A stretch of DNA of 64,000 nt from CADCTB01 sp964479465 (GTDB taxonomy: Bacteria; Actinomycetota; Acidimicrobiia; Acidimicrobiales; AC-14). The notes beneath the pieces were generated by a model. That model did no database searches and was not told where the DNA came from. It saw nothing but the letters and a program-made list of their open reading frames with translations. The stretch lies in assembly GCA_964479465.1 (NCBI GenBank), contig CAYZMG010000002.1, forward strand, positions 62,001 through 126,000, read 5' to 3'. The stretch's first letter is position 1. Each line of letters begins with the position of its first letter. This document shows, in pieces, positions 7,712-16,172 of the stretch. Position numbers and translations under genes: made by a program.

Positions 7712-8881
7712 GTGCTGCTCGCCCGCCTGGCCGACGAGTCGGCGATCTTCCTGCCCTTCGGGTCGCTCGAGTCCTTCCGGGCTGACCTCGGGCTGACGTA
7801 CGCCCAGGCCGGCGCGGTGCTGGCCGCCATCGCCCCCGGCGCCCTCGCCGGCGGCGTGTTTGCCGCGGCCGCCGACCGGTACAGCCGTCGGGTCATCTCC
7901 GCCGGCGGTGCCTTCGGTTTCGCCCTGGCCCTGGCCATGTTCGCCTTCGGCGGCTCGTTCGCCATTCTGGCCGCCGGCGCCTTCCTGATGGGCATGGCGT
8001 CGACGGCCATGGTCGACGGGGCCGAGGTGGCGCTCGTCGACCTGGCCGGCGACGACCTCCGTCGCTTTCTGGCCCGCTCCAACCTGCTGGCGACGGTGGG
8101 CGACCTGCTCGGGCCGGCGCTGCTCGCCGGCGCCGTCGTCCTGGGGCTCTCCTGGCGCGCCGCCTTTGGCGTCGGTGCGGTGCTCATGACTATCTACGCG
8201 CTGGCGCTCTCGGGCGCGCCGCTGCCGCCGCCGGCCCGGGTGCCCGATGGCGATGAGGAGGACGGGCAGCGCCCTGGGTTGGTGGCCGTGCTGCGCGACC
8301 CCGCGGTGTGGGTGATGGGTGTGATCGGCCTGCTGATGGTGCCCTTCGACGAGCCGTTGGTCGGCTTCACGGTCGCCCTGCTCGAACAGGAGCGGGGGGC
8401 GTCGGCGGCGGTGGCGATGGTCGTCGCCTTCGCCGGCATCACCGGCGGCGTCCTGGCCTTCACCGTGCTCGCCCGCCGCTTCGAGGGAGTTGACGACCAC
8501 CGGCTGCTGACCTGGTCGGTGGCGGTGATGGCCGCCGGCGCCGTCACCATCGCTGTCGTGCCGGTGCTGGCCGTGGTGGCCGTCGCCGGCCTGGTGACGG
8601 CCATCGGCCTGAGCCTGGCCTGGCTGGCCATGCAGCACCGGACGCTGCTGCTACGGCCCGGGCAGGTCGGCACGACGAACGCGGTGCTGGGGGGCATTGA
8701 GTCGACCGGTGCCTGGCTCCCGCTGGCGATCGGTGTTCTCGCCGACCGGGCCGGCCTGACGTGGGCTGTCGGCTCCTTCGGCATCGTCGGCGCGATCCTT
8801 GTCGCCCTGGCGTGGTGGGACGGCCGGCGCACTGCGACACGGGGAAATGGTCCGAAATCGGTAACCGATCGGCTACCGTAG
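7712..8881 (+). CDS. MFS transporter
   Basis: A 389-residue hydrophobic protein of major facilitator type, with about eleven or twelve transmembrane stretches. The loop between helices 2 and 3 carries AAAADRYSRRVISAGGA, a form of the DRxxRR motif A. A hydrophilic central loop (residues ~165-190, Pro/Asp/Glu-rich) separates two halves. The substrate cannot be inferred. It starts with GTG at 7712 and ends 4 nt before the ArsR gene, so the pair is probably linked. A drug or small-molecule exporter under ArsR control is a reasonable but unproven reading. Confidence 0.85.
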   Translation: MLLARLADESAIFLPFGSLESFRADLGLTYAQAGAVLAAIAPGALAGGVFAAAADRYSRRVISAGGAFGFALALAMFAFGGSFAILAAGAFLMGMASTAMVDGAEVALVDLAGDDLRRFLARSNLLATVGDLLGPALLAGAVVLGLSWRAAFGVGAVLMTIYALALSGAPLPPPARVPDGDEEDGQRPGLVAVLRDPAVWVMGVIGLLMVPFDEPLVGFTVALLEQERGASAAVAMVVAFAGITGGVLAFTVLARRFEGVDDHRLLTWSVAVMAAGAVTIAVVPVLAVVAVAGLVTAIGLSLAWLAMQHRTLLLRPGQVGTTNAVLGGIESTGAWLPLAIGVLADRAGLTWAVGSFGIVGAILVALAWWDGRRTATRGNGPKSVTDRLP

Positions 8882-8895
8882 CGCGATGGTTACCG
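8859..8895. promoter_or_regulatory. inverted repeat over the ArsR start codon
   Basis: CGGTAACC at 8859-8866 is mirrored by GGTTACCG at 8888-8895, and a related GGCTACCG (8871-8878) lies between them. The repeat spans the end of the MFS gene and the ATG of the arsR-like gene. Position and symmetry suit an autoregulatory operator of the ArsR protein, with an internal promoter in the end of the MFS gene. This is inferred from symmetry only. Confidence 0.4.
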
Positions 8896-9206
8896 AGGCC
8901 GCGCCTGACCCCTTCGCCGCCCTCGGCGACCCCAACCGGCGTCGCATCGTGCAGCTCCTCGCCGCCGGCGGCCGCTCGGTGGGGGAGTTGGCCGGCGAGA
9001 TGCCGATCAGCCGGCCGGCGGTCTCGCGCCACCTGCGTCTCCTCAAAGACGCCGGCCTGGTGCGCGAGGATGCCGAGGGCGCCCGGCGCATCTACCGTCT
9101 CCACGGCGAGGGTGCCGCCGCCGCAGAGGCGTTCCTGCGAGAGATGTGGGGCGACGCAGCCACCCGCTTCCGGCTGACGGCCGAGAACACCGAGGGCGCC
9201 CCGTGA
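8886..9206 (+). CDS. ArsR-family winged-helix repressor
   Basis: A 106-residue ArsR/SmtB-type winged helix: PFAALGDPNRRRIVQLLAAG at the N-terminus, then recognition helix SRPAVSRHLRLLKDAGLV and the wing segment REDAEGARRIYRL. There is no metal-binding ELCVCDL box, so it belongs to the non-metal branch that usually pairs with SRPBCC (AHSA1) genes. The next gene is exactly such a protein and overlaps it by 4 nt, a recurring ArsR-SRPBCC operon in actinobacteria. An inverted repeat over its start codon is the likely target. Confidence 0.92.
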   Translation: MVTEAAPDPFAALGDPNRRRIVQLLAAGGRSVGELAGEMPISRPAVSRHLRLLKDAGLVREDAEGARRIYRLHGEGAAAAEAFLREMWGDAATRFRLTAENTEGAP

Positions 9207-9652
9207 TCGAACCGCTGCGCATCAGGGTCGACGTCGCCTGCGGTCCCGAGCACGCGTTCGCCACCTGGACGGAGAGGTTCGGCCGGTGGTGGCCGCGTGG
9301 GCACACCGCCTCGGGCGATCCCGGTGCCACGGTATTTCTCGAGGCCGGCGTCGGCGGCCGCATCTACGAGCGGACCACCGACGGTGGCGAGATCGACTGG
9401 GGCGAGATCACGGGCTGGGACCCACCGGCCCGGCTGGCCTACTGCTGGCACATCCGCCGCGACCGGGCCGACGCCACCGACATCGAGATCAGCTTCGTCG
9501 GGCTGGCCGACGGCACGACGCGCGTCGACATCGTCCATTCCGGCTGGGAGCGGCTGGGCACCGAAGGCGGACCGTGGCGCGACGCCAACGCCGGCGGCTG
9601 GAACGGCCTGCTCCCGCACTTCATCACCGCATGCAAGGAAAGAACATCATGA
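9203..9652 (+). CDS. SRPBCC (AHSA1-type) ligand-binding protein
   Basis: A 149-residue protein of the START/SRPBCC superfamily, AHSA1 branch: an early FATWTERFGRWWP helix, the strand GGRIYERTTDGGEIDWGEI, TGWDPPARLAYCWHIR, and a terminal helix GGWNGLLPHFITACKE. These proteins form a hydrophobic cavity; ligands of such ArsR-linked members are mostly unknown. The GTG at 9203 overlaps the ArsR stop (GTGA). The stop at 9652 in turn overlaps the start of a short ORF, so the run is translationally coupled. Confidence 0.9.
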   Translation: MIEPLRIRVDVACGPEHAFATWTERFGRWWPRGHTASGDPGATVFLEAGVGGRIYERTTDGGEIDWGEITGWDPPARLAYCWHIRRDRADATDIEISFVGLADGTTRVDIVHSGWERLGTEGGPWRDANAGGWNGLLPHFITACKERTS

Positions 9653-9753
9653 GCGAAGTCACCGTGAACTACGTGCCGCCCGTCCTCGAGCACCTCGGGC
9701 TGGCCGAGATCGAGCACGGCGCCCGGAACAACCGCATGCGGGCGGTGTCCTGA
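9649..9753 (+). CDS. 34-residue peptide with a lasso-leader-like motif
   Basis: A short ORF begins at an ATG overlapping the SRPBCC stop (ATGA) and is preceded by AAGGAAAG, a plausible ribosome site. The peptide contains YVPPVLEHLG, which fits the YxxPxLxxxG pattern of lasso-peptide leaders; GLAEIEHG follows where the usual Gx5TxG would be, with His in place of Thr. The remaining eleven residues (GARNNRMRAVS) have no Asp/Glu at position 7-9, so they could not form a standard lasso ring. No lasso cyclase, protease or RRE gene is nearby. It may be a degenerate or non-lasso peptide, or the match may be chance. Confidence 0.45.
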   Translation: MSEVTVNYVPPVLEHLGLAEIEHGARNNRMRAVS

Positions 9754-9760
9754 AAACCTC

Positions 9761-9831
9761 TTGACAGCGGCCCGGCGGCGGCGCACTCTATCGGCGGCCG
9801 ATACATCGACCACCGATACAGGGGAGGGAGG
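9761..9831 (+). promoter_or_regulatory. PadR-gene promoter with operator-like repeats
   Basis: TTGACA at 9761-9766 is a consensus -35 box; a weak -10 (CACTCT or ACTCTA) would lie at 9784-9790. A palindrome TATCGG-CGG-CCGATA (9789-9803) sits directly over and after it, and the octamer CCGATACA occurs twice (9798-9805 and 9813-9820, 15 bp apart). A purine-rich GGGGAGGGAGG (9821-9831) precedes the ATG at 9843. The repeats are well placed for autorepression by the PadR protein. Confidence 0.55.
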
Positions 9832-9842
9832 ACGACGTCGCA

Positions 9843-10211
9843 ATGAAGGACCCGCAGGCGTTCCTGCCGCTGCCGTCGGCCACCCTCCACATCCTCGTCG
9901 CCCTCGCCGGCGGCGAGAAGCACGGGTACGCCATCATGGGCGAGGTCGAAGCCCTGAGCGACGGTGCGGTGCGCATGGGACCCGGCACGCTGTACGGGTC
10001 CATCAAGCGGCTGCTGGCCGACGGGCTGATCGAGGAGAGCGACGAGCGCCCCGACGCCGACCTCGACGACCAGCGCCGGCGCTACTACCGGCTCACCGGC
10101 CTGGGTGAGCGGGTGTGCGCCGCCGAGCTCCAGCGCCTGCAGGCCCTGATCCGCCGGGCCGGCTCCCCGGAGTGGGCCCGCCGGCTCGTTCCACGCCCCG
10201 GCGAGGCCTGA
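9843..10211 (+). CDS. PadR-family transcriptional regulator
   Basis: A 122-residue PadR winged helix: LPLPSATLHILVALAGGEKHGYAIM at the N-terminus, VRMGPGTLYGSIKRLLADGLI as the recognition region and RRYYRLTGLGERV as the wing, followed by a short dimerisation helix. This small subfamily, PadR-s1, normally represses its own operon and an adjacent membrane protein. The next gene begins 1 nt after its stop and is a membrane protein, as expected. The promoter upstream contains palindromic and direct repeats that could be its binding site. Confidence 0.92.
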   Translation: MKDPQAFLPLPSATLHILVALAGGEKHGYAIMGEVEALSDGAVRMGPGTLYGSIKRLLADGLIEESDERPDADLDDQRRRYYRLTGLGERVCAAELQRLQALIRRAGSPEWARRLVPRPGEA

Positions 10212-10212
10212 G

Positions 10213-10920
10213 ATGGCGCCGGGGCGCCCCGTCGACCGGCACCAGGCGCTCTACCGGGCCCTCGTCGCGCTCTATCCCCGTTCGTTCCGTGAGGGCTATG
10301 CCGATCCCATGGTCCAGTTGTTCGCCGACCGCGTGCGAGACGTGGGGGCGAAGGCATGGCTGCGTGCCCTTCCCGACCTTGCCCGAACCGTTCCTGTCGA
10401 AAGAATCGAGGCAGTCATGAACCGTCTTGGCCCCGGAGCACGCGTGCTCGCCCTGGCCTTCGTTGTGCTGGGCGCCACCGTGGTGGCCATCGGCATCGGC
10501 GGCGGCGGGGTCCCCATCATCGCCGTCGCCGTCGTGGCCGTGCTGGTCAGCCAGCGCCGGCTGTTCGCGACGCTCGGAGGCGAGCGGGCGCCGCTCCGGC
10601 ACGCCGTGGTCCAGGCCTGGTGGGCGCCGGTCGCCGGCCTGCTTGGCCTGGCCATGATCCTCGCCGGTGTCGGCACGATCTTCGAGGCCCACAACCTGGG
10701 CGGGCGGATCGTCGGCAGCAGCCTGCTCCTGGCCTTCGGCGGGGCCATGCTGTTCGGCCTCATGCGCCGGCCCTTCGCCCGCACACAGGGCAACGCCCTC
10801 GTCCTGCTGGCCACCGTTCCCGCCTTCCCCCTGTTCTGGCTGATCGTGCCGCCCCTCGCCGCCATCGCCATCTGGGTCGGCGTACTGGCCAGCGGCTTCG
10901 AGGAGCCCGCCGTCGTGTAA
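10213..10920 (+). CDS. PadR-linked multi-pass membrane protein
   Basis: The 235-residue protein starts with a soluble module, ALYRALVALYPRSFREGYADP, typical of the N-terminal prefix found in PadR-associated permeases and membrane proteins. Five or six hydrophobic segments follow from residue ~80 to the end. Its biochemical role is unknown. It follows the PadR gene by one nucleotide and almost certainly shares its transcript. Confidence 0.75.
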   Translation: MAPGRPVDRHQALYRALVALYPRSFREGYADPMVQLFADRVRDVGAKAWLRALPDLARTVPVERIEAVMNRLGPGARVLALAFVVLGATVVAIGIGGGGVPIIAVAVVAVLVSQRRLFATLGGERAPLRHAVVQAWWAPVAGLLGLAMILAGVGTIFEAHNLGGRIVGSSLLLAFGGAMLFGLMRRPFARTQGNALVLLATVPAFPLFWLIVPPLAAIAIWVGVLASGFEEPAVV

Positions 10921-10950
10921 CGCCGGCCCCGTCGCCGGTTCTCTGTACGG

Positions 10951-10963
10951 AAACGTTACGTTT
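10951..10963. promoter_or_regulatory. inverted repeat AAACGT-T-ACGTTT upstream of the amidase
   Basis: A perfect 6-bp inverted repeat with one central base lies 72 bp before the amidase GTG in an otherwise GC-rich spacer (10921-11035). It is a candidate protein-binding site; no matching regulator can be assigned. Confidence 0.3.
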
Positions 10964-11035
10964 GGGCGCTCTGGGCTCTCCAGAACGGGCCAGGCCCGAC
11001 GCCGCAGCGCCGTCGGTGCCTGCGAAACTACAGGG

Positions 11036-12055
11036 GTGGGGCGCCGGACGGCCGCGGGTCTGTGGGTACTGGCGCTCTCGGCGGCGGCTTGTTCGGAGCC
11101 CGCCGGCCGCACGCCCGCCGCCGACCGCACCGAGGCGGCCCTCACCGCCGGCGCCAACGTCTCGCCGGCGCCGGCCCAGGAGGCCGGCGCCCCCGAGCCC
11201 GCCCCGGCCGCCCTCTCGCCGGCCGACGGGCCGGCGGCGGTGCTCTCCGCCGGCGGGATCGTGGTTCCGGTGCTCGATCGCGACGGCGACGCGTGGAAGG
11301 TGTCGACCCCGTGTGGGAGAGAGGCGGTGGTGGCCTCCGCGACACCCCTGCCGGCACGGCCGGTGGTTCTCGATCCGGGGCACGGTGGCTACGACCCGGG
11401 GGCCGTCGGGCCCAACGGCCTGTACGAGTCCGAGCTGAACCTTGCCGTCTCCCGTCACGCGGCGGCGGCGCTGGAACGAGAGGGCTTCCCCACGGTGATG
11501 ACCCGCAACGGCGACCACGGGATGAACCTGGTGAACCGGGCCCAGATCGCCCTGCGCACCCAGGCCCGGGCGTTCGTGTCCGTCCACCACAACGCGGCGT
11601 CGTGGGACCCGAGCCCGATCCCCGGCAGTGAGATGTACCACCAGGTGGCCTCGGCGGACTCCAAGCGGCTCGCCGGCCTGATCTACGAGGAGATCGTCGC
11701 CGCCCTGGCCGTCTACGACGTGGCGTGGGTCACCTCCGGCGCCGGCGTCACCTGGCGGACCCGGGCCTCGAACGGGGACGACTGGTACGCCATGGTCCGT
11801 CAGCCCAAGGGCATCGCCGCCGCCCTCGCCGAGCTGGCCTTCATCAGCAACCCGGCCGAGGCCGCCCTACTGGCCGACCCGGACGTGCAGCGGGTGGAGG
11901 GCGAGGCCGTCGCCCGGGGGATCATCCGGTTCCTGACGACGGCGGACGAGGGTTCCGGCTACGTCGAGGGGGGCCACATGGCGCCGCGTCCGCGGAGCGG
12001 AGGCCCCCGTCCCGACCCCAACGACTGGTCGGAATGCGACGATCCCTCCCTGTAA
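11036..12055 (+). CDS. N-acetylmuramoyl-L-alanine amidase (Amidase_3), lipoprotein
   Basis: This enzyme cleaves the bond between MurNAc and the stem peptide in the wall. The N-terminus has a lipoprotein signal with lipobox LSAAAC at about residues 14-19, then an Ala/Pro-rich linker to ~65. The catalytic domain shows the zinc ligands: His in VVLDPGHGG, Glu in LYESELN and His in SVHHNA, plus the catalytic Glu in ALAELAF. The start is GTG at 11036. The C-terminal ~30 residues are polar and unstructured. It overlaps the next gene, a D,D-carboxypeptidase, by 22 nt, so two peptidoglycan-modifying enzymes are co-expressed. Confidence 0.93.
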   Translation: MGRRTAAGLWVLALSAAACSEPAGRTPAADRTEAALTAGANVSPAPAQEAGAPEPAPAALSPADGPAAVLSAGGIVVPVLDRDGDAWKVSTPCGREAVVASATPLPARPVVLDPGHGGYDPGAVGPNGLYESELNLAVSRHAAAALEREGFPTVMTRNGDHGMNLVNRAQIALRTQARAFVSVHHNAASWDPSPIPGSEMYHQVASADSKRLAGLIYEEIVAALAVYDVAWVTSGAGVTWRTRASNGDDWYAMVRQPKGIAAALAELAFISNPAEAALLADPDVQRVEGEAVARGIIRFLTTADEGSGYVEGGHMAPRPRSGGPRPDPNDWSECDDPSL

Positions 12056-13419
12056 CGGGCCCGCTCGGGGCCCTCCTTGTCGTCGTCGCCATCGCCGCTG
12101 CGCTCCAGGTGCAGCCGGCGGGCTCGGTGGCGCCGGCGACGATGACCACGGTGGCGGCGACCACCACCGTGCCGGCGACGACGTCTACGTCCACCTCGAC
12201 CTCCACGTCGACATCCACCTCAACGACGACGTCCACCTCGACCACCACCACGCTGGCCCCGGGCCCGCCGGGGTTCGTCGAGGCCATCAGCTCGGCGCTC
12301 ACCGATCCCCGGTTCGAGAGCGCCACCGTCGGCCTCGCCGTCTGGGTCGAGGGCGCCGGCATGGTCGTGAACCACAACGCGGATGCCGCCATGCGGCCGG
12401 GGTCAGTTGAGAAGCTGCTCGTCGCCTGGGGCGCCTACGGCGTCATCGGCGGCTCGGCGACACTCACCACCGAGGTGCGGGCCGAGGGTGAGGTCGACGG
12501 CCACGTGCTGCGCGGGAACCTGATCCTCGTGGGAGGCGGCGACCCCAGCCTCAGGTCGACGGGGCCCCACTCGGTCGACCGCCTCGCCGCCATGGTCCGG
12601 GCCCAGGGCGTGACCGAGGTGACCGGCGATCTGGTGGCGGATGAGTCCCGCTTCGACGACGCCCGGAAGGCGCCCGGCTGGACCGAACGGCACGTCCCGC
12701 TGTTCGTGGGGCCGGTGTCGGCCCTGGCCGTCGACGGCAACTACCTGCGCTCCGACCCCGAATACGTGACCAACCCGGCGGTGGGGAACCTGGCCGAGTT
12801 CCGTGCCGCCCTTCAGCGCCGGGGCGTCAGCGTCGCCGGCGGCGACCGCATGGGTACGGCGCCGGAGCCGGCGCCGGCGCTGGCCGCCGTCGACTCCGTC
12901 CCTGTCGCCCAACTGGTGCGGTACATGCTGACCAACAGCGACAACTTCTACGCCGAGATGCTGCTCAAGGAGGTCGGCCGGCGGGCGCTGGGCAAAGGCA
13001 CGCTGGAGAACGGCGTCGCCGCAGTGCGGGATCTGGCGGCGGGGGCCGGCGTGGCGCTCACCGGTCGGGCCGCCGACGGCTCCGGCCTGAGCCGTGACGA
13101 TTCCCGGCCGGCGAGGGAGTGGGCCGAGCTCCTCGTGGCCGCCCGGGACCAGCCCTGGTTCGACGACCTGCACGGCGGGCTGCCGTTGGCCGGTCGGTCC
13201 GGCACGCTCCTGAACCGATTCCTCGGGACGCCGGGGGAGGCCAACGTCCGGGCCAAGACGGGCTCGGTCCGGGCCACGCGGGCGCTTTCGGGCTACCTCA
13301 CCACCGCCGGCGGCCGCCAGGTCGTGTTCTCCCTGGTCGTGAACGCCGACCCGCTCCCCGGCGCGGTGATCGGTGCCATCGACGGCCTGGTGTCGTCGAT
13401 GGCGGCCAGCCGGGCCTGA
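12034..13419 (+). CDS. dacB: D-alanyl-D-alanine carboxypeptidase/endopeptidase, PBP4 type
   Basis: A 461-residue member of the PBP4/DacB (peptidase S13) family. It has an N-terminal hydrophobic signal/anchor (residues ~9-25), then a striking Ser/Thr linker of alternating ST units and Thr runs (residues ~45-75) that probably spans the wall. The penicillin-binding motifs are present: SxxK as SVEK, SxN as SDN in LTNSDNFYAEM, and KTG in VRAKTGS. The ATG at 12034 lies inside the end of the amidase gene; codons further upstream only read through that gene. It trims stem peptides outside the membrane and probably works with the amidase. Confidence 0.92.
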   Translation: MRRSLPVTGPLGALLVVVAIAAALQVQPAGSVAPATMTTVAATTTVPATTSTSTSTSTSTSTSTTTSTSTTTTLAPGPPGFVEAISSALTDPRFESATVGLAVWVEGAGMVVNHNADAAMRPGSVEKLLVAWGAYGVIGGSATLTTEVRAEGEVDGHVLRGNLILVGGGDPSLRSTGPHSVDRLAAMVRAQGVTEVTGDLVADESRFDDARKAPGWTERHVPLFVGPVSALAVDGNYLRSDPEYVTNPAVGNLAEFRAALQRRGVSVAGGDRMGTAPEPAPALAAVDSVPVAQLVRYMLTNSDNFYAEMLLKEVGRRALGKGTLENGVAAVRDLAAGAGVALTGRAADGSGLSRDDSRPAREWAELLVAARDQPWFDDLHGGLPLAGRSGTLLNRFLGTPGEANVRAKTGSVRATRALSGYLTTAGGRQVVFSLVVNADPLPGAVIGAIDGLVSSMAASRA

Positions 13420-13503
13420 TCCCGGTTGATCGGAGCGGACTCAAGCATCTCGGCCCAGCCGCCGATAGGGCGGAGAGGTGCCGCATCGGGCGCCGAGACA
13501 AGG

Positions 13504-16058
13504 ATGTGCGAGGGCATGCCGAGACGAGCGCCTAAACCGGCGATCGACCCGCCTTTTGCCGCGGGTGAGCGCTGGCGGAACCGCCGGCGCCTCCGCAGCC
13601 TGTCCCTCGCCGCCCTGGTGGCCATGGTCGTCACCAACCTGGTGCTGGCCTGGGTGGTGCAGGGCCTGGTGCGCGACCAGGAGCGGGGCCTCCTGAGGGA
13701 GCGGGCGAAGGAGGTGGGTTTCCTCGTCGAGAGCAGGATGGCGACGGTGCAGGCCCGCCTCGAGCTGGCCGGCACGGTGGCGCTGGTCAGTGACGGGTCG
13801 CCGGAAAGCTTCGCCGCCATCCCCACGCCGGCCGATCCCGGCCTCCTCGGCACAGCGCTCCTGCGGCCGGCGCCCGACGGCTTCGTCGTCGAGCTCGCCT
13901 CCGGGCGGTTCATGGCCCCCGGCCAGGTCATCACCGGCACCCGAGCGGACGCCATGCGGCGGGCGCTCTCCGCCATGGCCCTGGTCAACACGCCGGTCAT
14001 GACCGACCGGATCCTGCCGTCGCTCGGTGTGGCCCTGGGTTCGCCGTACTCGCCACCGGGCACCGTCATCTACCGGGAGTCGGTCGTGAACCCCGCCGCT
14101 CCGTCGATGGCCGCCGAAGCCGGGCTCTTCTCAGGCCTGAACGGCTACCTCTACGCCTCCACCGTGCCTGATCCCACCCAGCTCGTCCAGACCACTGGCT
14201 GGCCGGCTCGGACGCCTCCGCCCGGCGCCCTCCATCACCTCGTCACGGTGGGGACCAACCAGTGGCTGGTCGCAGTCTCGCCGAAGGTGTCGCTGGTCGG
14301 GCCGCTGGCGGAGCGCCTGCCGCTCATCATCGGTGTGGTCGGGATGCTCGTGTCGCTGGCCATCTACTTCGCCCTTGACGCCATGGCCCGCCGGTGGAAC
14401 TTCGCCCTGCGGCTGGTCGACGAACGAACGACCGAGTTGCAGTCCTCTCTGGTCTCCCTCGAGGCCGCCGAGCGGGCGGCCGTCGAAGCGTCGCGCCTGA
14501 AGTCGCTGTTCCTCGCCAACATGAGCCACGAGATACGCACGCCCCTGAACGGAGTGATCGGGATGGCCGGCCTCCTCCTGGACACCGACCTCGACGCCGA
14601 CCAGCACGAGTTCGCCCTGACCGCCCGCCGCTCCGGCGAGGCGCTGCTCGAGATCATCAACGACATCCTCGACTTCTCGAAGATCGAGGCGGGTCGGCTG
14701 GAGCTGGAGATCTCGACCTTCGACCTCCGCGACGTGCTCGACGGTGCCGCCGGCGTTCTCGCCCCCCGGGCCCACGAAAAGGGGCTGGAGCTCGTCATGG
14801 CCGTCGACCCAGAGGTGCCTCGCGCCGTGTCGGGCGATCCGGGCCGGTTCCGCCAGGTGGTGACCAACCTCCTGAGCAACGCCATCAAGTTCACCGAAGA
14901 GGGCGAGGTCCAGCTGACGGCGTCGCTCGACGATCAGGTGGTCGGCAGGGTCAGGTTTGAGGTGCGCGACACCGGCGTGGGGATCGCCGAGGCGGACCAG
15001 GAGCGGCTGTTCGAGTCGTTCGTCCAGGCTGACGCGTCGACGACCCGCCAGTACGGTGGAACGGGGTTGGGGCTGGCCATCTCCCGTCGCCTGGTCGAGA
15101 TGATGGGCGGCACCGTCTGGGTCGAGAGCGAGATGGGCCGCGGGAGCACGTTCCTCTTCACCGCCCTGCTCCCCGCCGGCCCCGATCCGGCCACGCCCCG
15201 GCTCGAAGGTGAGCCGGTGCAGGGCTTCTCGGCACTGGTGGTGGACGACAACTCGACAAGCAGGACGATCCTCGAGCGCCAGCTGCGAGCCCGAGGGANN
15301 NNNNNNNNGGGATGAGAGTGACCGTTGCCGCCGACGCTCCCGCCGCGCTGGCCCTGCTGCGCCGGTCGGTCCAGGAGGCGACGCTGCCGGAGATCGCCCT
15401 GATCGACCATCACATGCCCGGCATGGACGGCCTCGAGCTGGCGCGGGCGATCGCCGGCGATCCCGCCCTCGATCCCGTGCGCCTGATCATGCTCACCTCG
15501 GCGAACGCATCCCGAGCCGGAACGTCGGGCCGCGTCTCCGCCCACGTGAGCAAGCCCGTGCCGGAGTCCCGGCTGATCGACACCATCGCCACCGTGCTGG
15601 CGTTCAGGTCGCCGGCGGCGCCGGCCGCGGTGCGGGCGCCGGCGGAGGTCGCAATGGAGGTCGACACCCCCCGGGTGCTCGTCGCCGAGGACAACGCAGT
15701 CAACCAGCTGGTGGCAACGGCGATGCTCACCCGCCTCGGCTATCAGGTCGACGTCGTGGCCAACGGCCGAGAAGCGGTGCAGGCCTTCGAGAGCTCGTCC
15801 TACGTGGCGGTGCTGATGGATTGCCGGATGCCCGTGATGAACGGCTACGACGCGTCGGCGGAGATCCGGCGCCGGGAGGGGCCGGGCCGCCACATCCCGA
15901 TCGTCGCTTTGACCGCGTCGGCCATCAACGGTGACGAGGAACGCTGCCGGGCTGCAGGCATGGACGATTACGTCACCAAGCCGGTCACCGTCGACCGGCT
16001 GGCGTCGGTGCTGGGCGCGCTCACCAAGAATGAGGATGAGCGGGCCGACGTGCCCTAG
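13504..16058 (+). CDS. hybrid sensor histidine kinase with two receiver domains, interrupted by an assembly gap
   Basis: Order of parts: membrane helix (~30-55), extracytoplasmic sensor region (~55-280), second helix (~285-310), HisKA with the phospho-accepting His in NMSHEIRTPLNGVIGMAG, HATPase with NLLSNAIKF and a GTGLGLA box, then receiver 1 (VVDDNSTSRTILERQL ... LIDHHMPGMDG) and receiver 2 (VLVAEDNAVNQLV ... LMDCRMPVMNG ... YVTKPV). Ten N at 15299-15308 split receiver 1 and shift the frame. If the bases GGGA on both sides are one copy, the gene reads through as 847 codons, so I treat it as intact. The start is uncertain: ATG at 13504 or 13516, or TTG at 13426. Confidence 0.88.
15299..15308. 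other. assembly gap (10 N) inside the hybrid kinase gene
   Basis: Ten N replace sequence in receiver domain 1. The left contig ends CGAGGGA and the right begins GGGATGAGAG. Merging the shared GGGA gives Arg-Gly-Met-Arg-Val in frame, exactly where a receiver domain needs no extra residues. The N run is therefore probably a placeholder between contigs that touch or overlap. Confidence 0.9.
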
Positions 16059-16172
16059 ACGGCCGGCTGACCACCCGGCGGGAAGGGCAGCAGTAAGTTC
16101 GAGGGCATTGCGACTCACTCGGACAAGCCCTCCGGCGTCGACCAGGCCCGCTTCGATGCTGCGATCGACGCC

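Noticed and set aside
12170..12255. CRISPR-like or satellite repeat in the carboxypeptidase gene
   Set aside because: The repeated bases are Ser/Thr codons in frame within the coding sequence; there are no repeat-spacer units.
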